DNA of 62,616 nt from Brachionus plicatilis (Eukaryota; Rotifera; Eurotatoria; Ploima; Brachionidae), in assembly GCA_010279815.1 (NCBI GenBank), contig QEOQ01000344.1, positions 124,410-187,025 of the forward strand. Reading direction: 5' to 3'. A program made the position numbers and the translations under genes. Under the pieces are notes generated by a model. The model was not told where the DNA came from and did not search any database. It worked only from the letters and a program-made list of their open reading frames with translations. Position 1 is the stretch's first letter. Each line of letters opens with the position of its first letter. Positions 54,801 to 62,616 of this stretch are shown here, in pieces.

Positions 54801-57800
54801 AAAGAATATTTAAAAAAAAATATTATTAGAGTAGAAAATAAATTTTTGTATTAAATTTACAGTTTCTCAATTAATGAAAATGATTTTATAATTTTTTTGG
54901 AATCGTTTACCAGAGTTAAAGAGAAGTTATTTAAAAATAATGTAAGAGTCCATAAATATCTGGTTGATTTTTAAAAAAATTTATTCTTTATCTTAATACG
55001 AAATTGATAAGTTAATAAAAAACTAAAAGACTAAATTAGAAAATGTTAAAGAAATGAATACTTAAGGCGAAACTATAAAAAAAATAAGAAAGACCGGAGC
55101 TTTGGTCTTTTTTGAATTTACTGTAAAATCGTCATGGCGAAAAAATACTGAAATAGAAATGAAAATATTATTTTTGTAAATCGCCGTTAATTTTTTGAAA
55201 TTAAGTTTTTCTTTAATTTTAATTAACACCTTTGTGCTTTTTTAAAAATCGAAAATTATATAGCTGTTTATGATCTGTTTGTATCCTTTTTTTCTTCTTT
55301 AAAATTATCATGTTTTTAATATTTTGTTCTTTCTTAAAAGCATTAGTGAAAAAGAAAAAAAACTTTATTGGATTTTTTTTTTATGTTTGTCAATAAAGTT
55401 TTTTTGTTTTTCCCTCATGATTTGTATGATTTTAAATGAGAACAAAAAATTAAAAACATGATAATTTTAATGTAGAAAAAATGATACAAACAGATCATTT
55501 ATTAAAAAAAATTTGAAAGTTTTTCTCGGGTTTTACAGCTATAGAGGATGAAGATTATTTTTGAAATATAAGTTTATTTCGATTTTACTTTTAATTGAAT
55601 CTTCGGCTTTGTTTTTATGAACTTCCCAAGTAAATTTTTTCTCAAAAATTTTTGCACATCTTAACAGATATGGTCAACCCTGATTTTCAAGCAAACAAAT
55701 TATTCAATGGGATAGAAATATCTTAAATTCTGAAAAATTAAGATGAGAGCACTGAGACGAGAATAATTTTGAAAAATCTTAACAAAATTTACCTCAAACT
55801 GCTACAAATTGATTATAAGATTTTTAATAAATTAGGTTTAAGTTTAGAATTTGACTTTTAAAATTAATCTTTTTAAAAGTACAATTTTAATGGCTTAAAC
55901 GATTTTTTGCTATTTATTAGCCGCCAAAAAATTTCATGCGGCTGTATTTGTAACTATTCAGAAATGCAAGGGTTAAGGGTTCTACAACCTCATTTTTAAT
56001 AGTTGAATAAATTTTTGGCTTCTTTCATTAGAAACTTAAATTGGAATTAAATTTAATATTTATAATGTTAATACTGCTGATTTTAGTGTCCCAAAAGTAC
56101 ATTAATAAAATTTATACATGAAGTTCCGAAAAATTTTTTAGACTGCGTTTTTACCTAAAACCATTCAAGGAAATGAAATTATTTTCTTTTGATGTTTATT
56201 AAATTAAAATTTTTATCTCATAAGGACTAAGCTTTCTAAATTTAAACACGGGAAATGGGTTAATTTATATTATTTTAGACAAAGATTTGTTTGGTGCGTA
56301 TAGATAGTATTATTGAGTCAATTTTTTTTGATTATTTTCTTGTTATTCTTCGATATATTTATTTTAATAATTTCTTTATTATATTAGATAATCATCAATT
56401 AAAAAATATGTTGCATTTATTTTAATTAAAAAGGCATATTTGTCTCCCAATATTTAACAGTTCATGAAAAACAAGTATCTTTTTAGCACGAAAAGATTTT
56501 GAATAGCAAAATTCTTTTTCTGATGAAAATAAAATAATTAATTTTTTTTTTTGAAAAAAAAAAAATTTTGTTGAAAAAAAAAATGATGAATTTAACCTTT
56601 ATTTCTTAACACTAAAATGCGATCAAAAACAAAAAAAATTCCCATTATTGAGATTTAAAATTTAAATAATAGGGTTTGAAAAACCTATTGGAGGTTTAGT
56701 TTTAAATCTATTCAAACAAGTAATCATATACAATTTTCACTAAAAACAATGAATTTGAATAATATTCGTCAAATTTTATAAATATTCATTATTTTAAGTA
56801 TTTATAAGAAAAATATTTAATTTTTTTAATTGATTTTCAATTTTACCTTACAAAGTTTAAATTGAAAATAAAATTTGTGTTTTTAAATGATTGTGATTGA
56901 TAGATTTTCATTTGTGTGGAACAATGAAACCTTTTAACGTTCATTATTTATTTGATTTTTCCTGCAAAATTTGGGTTTTGAAAATTCAGCTTTATTTATA
57001 AATAAAATTAATGAAAAAATATCATAAATAAGCCTAAAAAACATAAAAATTTTTAATTTTTTTTTATTAAATCAATATTATTAAAAGTTAATTGCTTTAA
57101 TAAGATAACTTTAAAAAATCCTCCCAATTTTTGTAAGTGTATAACTTTGGAATTTAAAATGAATTACATTCTTTTTTCTATTTCATTTTATTAATGCTTA
57201 ATGTTAGAGTTAAGTTAATTATTTAAAAAAAATTTAACTGAAAATTTAATTTACAAGTTGATGAACTATGGATTTGCAAACCAGTTTCAATGAATCAAGG
57301 AAAAGGGATATATTTGGTTCGCGATCCAGAAGTCCTTAAGCAAAAATTAGAGCAAATCGAAGAAGGCCAGCAAAAACGCTTTGGGGTTACCAAACCAAAT
57401 GGTCGAATAATTCAGAAGTACATTCATAATCCACTCTTGTTAAACAAGAGAAAATTTGACATTAGATGCTACATGCTGATCGCCAACACCAAGCCTCTTT
57501 TAGTTTTTTTTCACCACGGATACCTACGATTGTCGATGAACGACTTTAAAAATGATGACGATAATCTTGTGACCCATTTGACAAATCAATTTTTTCAGAA
57601 AAAAGACCCCCAATACAAAGACATCAAGGAAGATACCACATGGACTATGGAACAATTTAATGACTATATAAACAATGAAGTAGCAGAGGCTAAAGGTCTT
57701 CCAAGGGACTGGGTTCTAAACGGGTTAACTGTAATTAATAAGCAAAAAAAACTAAATATGACTTTACTAAAAAATTTAAAATTAGAAAAAAATATGTGAT

Positions 57801-58672
57801 ATCATGACTCAGGTAATTCACAGTGCTCGCTTTAAACTTCAACGAAAAATTGGATATTTTGGGGTGTATGGATATGATTTTATGATCGATGAGGACATGA
57901 AAATCTGGTTGATTGAGGTGAATGTAAATCCGGCAATAACGACCAATACAGACGTATTGGTAAAGGCTATTCCTCCTGCCATTGAAGAGGGATTAAGTAA
58001 ATTTTATTTATTAGTGAAAAAAATTGATTTTTATTTCCGGGTTTATTACAAGAAATTTCCATCGAATGCTTTGAAAAAGCTCGTTCGAACAAAAAAATAC
58101 TGCCACTAGCTTCCCAGAAAAATTACCAATTAATTTTCAATGAGTTGAAAATCCCACAGCCCCGACCGAACTTGGAACGAGCATCGACAGTTCTGCGCCG
58201 ATCTCAAAGCAATTCACCTCCAAGTTCGAACACCAAGACAGTCAATGCGCATACAGTCACCACAACAGCTTTACCAAGTCCGCCAAAGATAAAAATTCAA
58301 AAGCCCGAGATTAGAAACTCTCTGGGCTCTCCGGTGCTCACCAAAAAACACGTACCAATTATAAGCGAAAATTCATCAAGGCCAACAACTCAAAGTGAAC
58401 CCGTATTCAAGCAACCCGCGGACTACACCAAGCTTAAATTAAACGCCTTGGCTCATCGAAACAAAAATCAGACCAACTTAAACAGCTTAGAGCTTAAACC
58501 GGCAACTGTTGAAGGTAATAAGTCAGTGAGATAATTAATTTCAAGACAGTGTTAAATTTTAAATAATTTTTTAGTTTACTTTAGAACACAAAGTGGCAGA
58601 GCTAAACGCATTGAACGCAAAGCGATACCTACCACTGTTTTCCCTCCGCCAAAAATTGTAATTAAATCCTAG
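51898..58672 (+). CDS. TTLL10: TTLL10-like tubulin/protein polyglycylase
   Basis: Six exons: 51898-52001, 52057-52373, 57258-57730, 57786-57996, 58053-58514 and 58575-58672. Intron 2 is 4.9 kb, the others 54-60 nt; phases agree throughout, giving about 554 residues (human TTLL10 about 670). Conserved stations are FYVGSGNNSEL (human YYVGGTNGANL), SFREGEQMVNHIPN, DELWICKPVSMNQGKGIYLV, KYIHNPLLLNKRKFDIRCYM and HLTNQFFQKK. The junction of exons 3 and 4 restores LTKKICDIM with the same spacing as human LTKRMQQIM. Next are IGYFGVYGYDFMIDEDMKIW and LIEVNVNPAITTN, where Glu and Asn are ATP-grasp metal ligands, and KKILPLASQKNYQLIFNE. Family members elongate glycine chains on tubulin and other proteins, mainly in cilia. 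The tail is Ser/Pro/Thr-rich. An alternative exon 6 acceptor at 58585 gives another short end. The TAG stop is followed by an open stretch in the same frame. Confidence 0.9.
54234..54685. mobile_element. Foldback element, family ending GAAATTTCATACAAAACTT
   Basis: Ends read CATTGTCAAATTTCATATAA (left) and TTGTATGAAATTTCACAATG (right), matching the family copy at 10993-11265. Inner pairing joins CTAATGATCAAAAACTTGTT and CTGCAGA to ATCTGCATAACAAGTTTTTG and ATGATTAAAG. AAAGATTTAACTTTTGTTTC pairs with GAAACAAAAGTTGTTTCACT. The left arm is interrupted by a separate retroposed insertion at 54271-54359. Confidence 0.7.
54257..54373 (+). mobile_element. Retroposon 3' fragment with 14-bp target-site duplication
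   Basis: An 89-bp insert at 54271-54359 is flanked by identical 14-base repeats TTCAAAAACAAAAA at 54257-54270 and 54360-54373. The insert contains AAGAAGGCACTACGCCGTTC, GGAGCTGCC and TATTCCCTCTAAAT, then an AAATAAAAAAATAAATAAA tail. Target duplication plus A-rich 3' tail are the marks of target-primed reverse transcription: a severely 5'-truncated LINE, or a SINE. The related piece at 19248-19322 shares the same word order. It splits the arm of the foldback element, so it is younger than that element. Confidence 0.8.
55270..55498. mobile_element. Nearly full-length palindromic element (MITE-like)
   Basis: TATGATCTGTTTGTATC on the left pairs with GATACAAACAGATCAT on the right. Further in, TTAAAATTATCATGTTTTTA pairs with TAAAAACATGATAATTTTAA, and at the centre AAAAACTTTATTGG with CAATAAAGTTTTT. 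About 230 bp, inside TTLL10 intron 2; non-coding. Confidence 0.65.
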
Positions 58673-59257
58673 GGATACGAGGCTGCTATGTTTAAAATGA
58701 ATTGTGAACCATGTTATAGACTAGACCCCAAATTTTCACCTTCTATGTCATGCTTGAGCTCGAGTTTTTATTCCAAATTGCCAAGCAAAAAGGTGGCTCT
58801 ATGTGGACAAAAATTGATTCCGATGACAAGCTTGGACTTTATTGAAACCAACAATGAACTATTGGAAAATTTAGTCTCACACAGCATGGAAATTTACAAG
58901 CAAAATTTTAACTATGATTCCGATTTGTTAAAAGACAAAAAACTATCTGAATTAAATGAGCTTGAAAATGACACAGAAGGTGCCTCTAGACCGGACATTT
59001 ACTCTAGTTCTGTTAATTTTGACTATAACTTGTATTCTAACAAACCGATTACACTTAGGGACATACACAAAAATCAATTTGGTCGGTCGCATTCGGCCAT
59101 TTCATCTCGGTACACCGATTCCACCAAGATAATTTACAATCTGTCCAAATTGCGTGCCAGCAACAGAAAGAATTCTTTTATGCCTCGTTCGGAAAAGCAA
59201 TCGAGAACAAGTTATGTAAATGATTTGGAGGAAGATACAAATAGTCAATTTTTTTAG
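58673..59257 (+). CDS. Open frame in phase with TTLL10 beyond its stop; 190-residue ORF
   Basis: Immediately after the TAG at 58670-58672 the same frame stays open for 194 codons to a stop at 59257. The first ATG is at 58688, giving 190 residues (MFKMNCEPCYRLDPKFS...). The content looks like real protein: no homopolymer bias, balanced Ser/Asn/Asp/Lys, several Cys near the start (NCEPC, MSCLSS), and a basic Ser-rich end (HSAISSRYTDSTKIIYN, RASNRKNSF). No family recognised. Only 15 nt separate the TTLL10 stop from this ATG, and no polyadenylation signal lies between, so both probably share one mRNA. It may be the C-terminal tail of TTLL10 reached by readthrough or lost by a recent nonsense change, or a second cistron. 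A polyadenylation hexamer follows at 59345. Confidence 0.55.
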   Translation, partial: GYEAAMFKMNCEPCYRLDPKFSPSMSCLSSSFYSKLPSKKVALCGQKLIPMTSLDFIETNNELLENLVSHSMEIYKQNFNYDSDLLKDKKLSELNELENDTEGASRPDIYSSSVNFDYNLYSNKPITLRDIHKNQFGRSHSAISSRYTDSTKIIYNLSKLRASNRKNSFMPRSEKQSRTSYVNDLEEDTNSQFF

Positions 59258-59344
59258 TTTTATCTATTCATTTTAGGTATGGCAGCCTAAACTATAGGGA
59301 AAAATTTTATGGACCCAATTTTTTTAAATATATGTATATTTTCT

Positions 59345-59350
59345 AATAAA
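59345..59350 (+). terminator. Polyadenylation signal AATAAA of the TTLL10 locus
   Basis: Hexamer about 88 nt after the stop of the downstream open frame, the first one after the TTLL10 coding exons. Confidence 0.55.
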
Positions 59351-60203
59351 AATTCGATATTTTTGCTTCTAAGAAATTAGAGATACTTTTTTATTTTTTT
59401 AAAGCTTACTCAATGGAAAAGTATAATGCAAAAAATATTTATTAGTAAGAAAAAAAAAAATTCTAGTTAAAATATAATTTTGGGCTAAAATGATGCCGGG
59501 AATAATCGCAAAAAATTTAATATTCCGCATAGATTTTACATCAGGAATTTTCACCATATTGCATCTGTTTTTCACATTTTAAAGTGAAAAATAAAATGGC
59601 TTGTTAATTTTTAATAACTTTAATTTCTGATTATATCACTAATTTTACTTGAAGATTTTATTTTTTTAAATTACGTTTTCAAAATTCTTATTCTATTCAA
59701 TAATATTGATTAACACCAAAATTTGAGATTTAGCTCAATTCTCTTAATAAAAATATCTTTAAAAAAATTAAAAAAGGCTACTTTTATTGTATTGCATTCC
59801 AAGCGATGGTCTTTTTTTGCTATTTGGTCTCGGCTTTTGACCCAAAAAAATTATTTACGGAAATTATTAAAAAGTGAAATCTTAATTTGATTTTATTAAT
59901 CATTTAAAATTTTAATTTCTAGCAAAAATTAATTTATTTTTGTAGAATAAATTTACTTCTCCATCTTTATTGTCATCGCATTCGCTAAATAATTCTTCAG
60001 AATCAGGATCATTTAATTAAATATTTTGATTTTTAGAAAATAGATTTTTGATTTCAATAACTTTTTATTCGAACTAAAGAAAAATGAATTGAACTGAAAA
60101 TATATCACATAATAGAATATTAAACACAAATAAAATTTGTTAGGAAAATTGCAAAGAATAATTTTTTGGTTCTGTATTTTTAGTGATGCATCCAAAATTT
60201 AGG

Positions 60204-60450
60204 GATGTTCCTAAATTGCGAAAACGGAGCAACCTTTCTTTTTGATTAATTAATAACGAAACACATTATGAATATTAAAATCTCAATTATATTTTTAAAT
60301 TTTAACGATTTTTAATAATAATATAAATTCTTGAATTTCTAATGTATCAAATTCTAAACCTATATTTTTATTCAATCTTGCTTCTTATTCTGTATCCTTT
60401 GTTCCGAACTTTAGAAGGTTCGGGTTCCGTTTCCGTAATTTAGGAACAAC
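60204..60450. mobile_element. Foldback element, GATGTTCCTAAATT ends, possible 8-bp target duplication
   Basis: Left end GATGTTCCTAAATTGCGAAA followed by ACGGAGCAACC; the right end is its complement, GGTTCGGGTTCCGTTTCCGT followed by AATTTAGGAACAAC. Arms about 33 bp with a few mismatches. AAAATTTA occurs just outside both ends (60194-60201 and 60452-60459), which would be an 8-bp target duplication as made by hAT-type transposases, though this word is common in AT-rich DNA. About 250 bp, non-coding. Confidence 0.6.
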
Positions 60451-61344
60451 AAAAATTTAAACAAAAAAGAATAAATTGCCAAATAAAATTTAGTTTTTGA
60501 AAAATTTTAAAAATCACATAGCTCGGACTTTTAAACCGAACGACTTTGATTTTAATTCGGGACTTTAAGCAACTCTGAATTTTAAATTTTAAATTTTTTC
60601 TATGAAATAGTTTTCTAAAGTCCCAGAAATTCAAAACTCAAGTGCTATCTAAATTTCTAAATTTTGACTTGAAATTCGTTAACTACGTTTGTTAGTTTTT
60701 TAAATTTTTAGAATTTTATAGGAATTTATTTTTCAAGAAATTGAAAATAGATAGATGAAATTCTGAGAAAAATATTTTTTTAAGAGGAATTTGAAAAAAA
60801 AAATTTGAATAGCGTGTCTTGAAGTTTGATAGTTTGAAAGCAGTGGTTACAATTTTTTAACTTTTTGAGTTGGTCTATTTCTCAAAAGTCTTCACATCTG
60901 TATACATTCTTCGCTTAAATGGCGTTCTTTTCAGCGTATTTTTTTGTCCGGGACTACTTTTACATTTAATTTTTATAAATAAAGCGTTAATAAATTTTTT
61001 TAAAAAGTGAAATAATACAAAAAAATTTAAAAGATCGCTTTAAATCTTCAAGTGTCTTTTGTTAAAAATAAATTTTTTTTTGCATCGACTGACTCATAAT
61101 CATGTAGTCCCATTGAATTTTATTATTTAATGTTGACCCTAAATAAGTTTCAAATGAACAATATTCATACTATTCGAATAGAGACAACCAAGTTAAGTTT
61201 TTCACTAAATTTTTAAGTCAAAAAACCATTTATTAGAATATTTGCAGTAAATGAAAATAACTATGATTTGAATAAAAAATTGTAATGACAATCAAAATGA
61301 AGGTTTAGTTAGCGCTATAAAAATAAAATGTAATCTTAATCTTG

Positions 61345-61452
61345 GCAGAACACACAGCAAAGTATGAATTAGATAAACTTGTGGAATTTTGTTCTGTAAA
61401 GGCTAGATTCATTACTCACGAGTACCATTACTATAAGCTTCGTTTTGCCTAA
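61345..61452 (+). pseudogene. Exon-like fragment of unknown origin
   Basis: After an acceptor-like CTTGGCAG the frame reads HTAKYELDKLVEFCSVKARF, then ITHEYHYYKLRFA and TAA. The composition is protein-like and unlike the surrounding A/T-rich noise. It could be the last exon of an unseen gene or a relic of a transposon protein. No family recognised. Confidence 0.25.
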
Positions 61453-61524
61453 TCACTTTGATAAGATTTTTGATTAGATGCTATGGAAAAAATAACATGA
61501 TTTTAAAATTATTTTTACTGAAAA

Positions 61525-61913
61525 AATTATGGCAATTTGAAGTTTATGATCAATTTTTGATGCTCTAAATGATCAAATCAAACTAAAACTGTTAAATAAG
61601 CTGCTATTTCTTAATAGAAATAATGCAGAGATACATTTTTGGATTTAACATACTATGTTAAATAAAAGAATAAACTCTGTAATATAAAAATGCACAATGC
61701 AGAGTGCACACCATCGAAATGATGCTATTTTTAGTGGACAATTTTTTGCATACTTTTGCAGATTTTACCTTAAGATGTAGCAAAGTATGTTGAAACTAGA
61801 AATTTACCTCTGCACTAATTCTATTAAAAAATTAAAATTTATTTTATAGTTTTAGTTTCATTTGATCATTTTTAGCATCAAAAATTGATCATAAACTTCA
61901 ACTTGCCAAAATT
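61525..61913. mobile_element. Foldback element, family ending GGCAATTTGAAGTTTATGAT
   Basis: Terminal inverted repeats of about 65 bp. The left runs AATTATGGCAATTTGAAGTT, ATGATCAATTTTTGATGCT and ATGATCAAATCAAACTAAAA; the right is its complement with few mismatches. The core has several TGCAG words (ATGCAGAGA, AATGCAGAGTGCAC, TTGCAGATT, CTCTGCACT). Related to the element at 14944-15500 by its terminal bases. No coding capacity. Confidence 0.75.
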
Positions 61914-62616
61914 ATCTTAGAAATATTCAAATGAATTAAAAAAAAATTTTTTCCTTAAAAATGCTAGAACATCTAAATTAATCACATTCTTGACAAATTA
62001 ACTATGATCAAATGTTTCGGTAAACACTTGATCTTTAGAAGACACGAAATATAAGTATCAAAATATGTGTAAAAAAAATTTAATTTAAAATTTGATTTAA
62101 TGTAATAATTTTTTTTAAATTCCTAGTTAATTCGGATTTTTTAAAATAAAATGTATATGACTTGAAAATCTTCGGTCAGTAAATAAAAGTTAATCTCGTT
62201 TAATTATAAAGAAACAAATTTAAATCTGGAAATTCTATTTAAAATTAGTATTTAATTTTTAATTATTTATTTTAATTGTTCTGAAAATAATTAGACCTTT
62301 TAAATGAAATTAAATCATCTTAGAGCAACAAAATGATTTCTTATAAAACTGGATAAAATTGTTTTAATTTTGGCTGAATTTTAAGTTTAAATATTCATTA
62401 AAAATTACTTTTTAGTTAAGTTTATTAAGCTAAAAAAGATGAATGCAGCTTGCTTAAAAATAAAAGTAACATTGCATTTTTTAAATAAAAAAATTTGATT
62501 TTATTTGATTTAACTTTTACCGAAATGGCATCGTTTTTGTGTAAAAATCTGCCGAATTTAATAAAACTTTCCCCGTCTTTTAAAAGTAAGAATTGAACAA
62601 AAAAAAGTTTGAATAG

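Larger units (their letters stand above)
52374..57257 (+). other. Long intron 2 of the TTLL10-like gene
   Basis: A 4.9-kb intron, about 80 times longer than the other introns of the gene. It has grown by insertion: it contains the 452-bp foldback element at 54234-54685 with a retroposon tail inside it, and another palindromic element at 55270-55498. A small hairpin, AAGACCGGAGCTTTGGTCTT, is at 55091-55110. No exon was recognised inside. Confidence 0.75.
59351..62616. other. AT-rich intergenic region to the window end
   Basis: No intact gene. Contains two foldback elements (60204-60450 and 61525-61913) and an exon-like relic at 61345-61452, listed separately. Open frames at 60013-60195 and 60440-60634 (-) are Phe/Ile/Lys-rich noise. 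Confidence 0.5.

Noticed and set aside
58658..58672. 15-nt GT..AG segment that would remove the TTLL10 stop in frame.
   Set aside because: Far shorter than any other intron here (47 nt or more) and below known animal limits; kept only as a note in the readthrough finding.
1..62616. Search by eye for tRNA genes (B-box GGTTCRANNCC), rRNA and CRISPR-like arrays.
   Set aside because: No convincing B-box with partner A-box, no rRNA-like block, and no regularly spaced direct repeats with unique spacers.

Overview
The window is eukaryotic and almost certainly animal DNA. It is extremely AT-rich between genes. It carries spliced genes with very short GT..AG introns (about 48-65 nt) and a few long ones, AATAAA polyadenylation signals, a LINE reverse-transcriptase fragment and many small foldback (MITE-like) elements. 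The gene set (ephrin, forkhead N2/3-type factor, fukutin, laminin-G protein, globin, COPS5, TTLL10-type ligase) is metazoan. Small size, short introns and base composition suggest a compact, AT-rich invertebrate. A monogonont rotifer such as Brachionus is my best guess, but this is an inference and not proven by anything here.

Layout. 1-3.1 kb: AT-rich, no gene. 3.1-5.0 kb: a globin with an N-myristoylation signature (+) and a TMEM223-like mitochondrial membrane protein (-). 5-12.3 kb: dense foldback and duplicated repeats around an acidic, probably terminal exon (-) at 8.5-9.0 kb. 12.3-13.25 kb: an intronless FOXN2/3-type forkhead gene (-), clearly richer in G+C than its surroundings. 13.8-14.4 kb: an assembly gap, followed directly by the 3' end of a LINE. 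17.2 kb: an orphan C-terminally anchored protein. 19.9-25.0 kb: SERAC1 and COPS5 in tandem (+), with a 15-bp perfect inverted repeat between them. 25-29.3 kb: no intact gene; a decayed C2H2 zinc-finger relic. 29.4-30.6 kb: laminin-G protein. 32.0-33.5 kb: fukutin homologue with an eroded catalytic site. 36.05-37.6 kb: a divergent pair, an AlkB-like dioxygenase (-) and a BMT5-like rRNA methyltransferase (+), 110 bp apart. 38.5-39.3 kb: ephrin (-). 39.3-51.9 kb: a 12.5-kb gene desert with three sets of diverged tandem or ordered repeats. 51.9-59.3 kb: a six-exon TTLL10-like polyglycylase with a 4.9-kb intron, whose predicted stop is followed in the same frame by another 194-codon open stretch. 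The rest is AT-rich sequence with two more foldback elements and one exon-like relic.

The genes do not form one pathway; this looks like ordinary animal gene order. The most notable observations are: a forkhead recognition helix with Phe where His is nearly universal, a fukutin lacking LicD-type acidic residues, the TTLL10 in-frame stop, a laminin-G domain without a visible secretion signal, and a collection of non-autonomous foldback elements, some of which have different termini but share TGCAG-rich cores.
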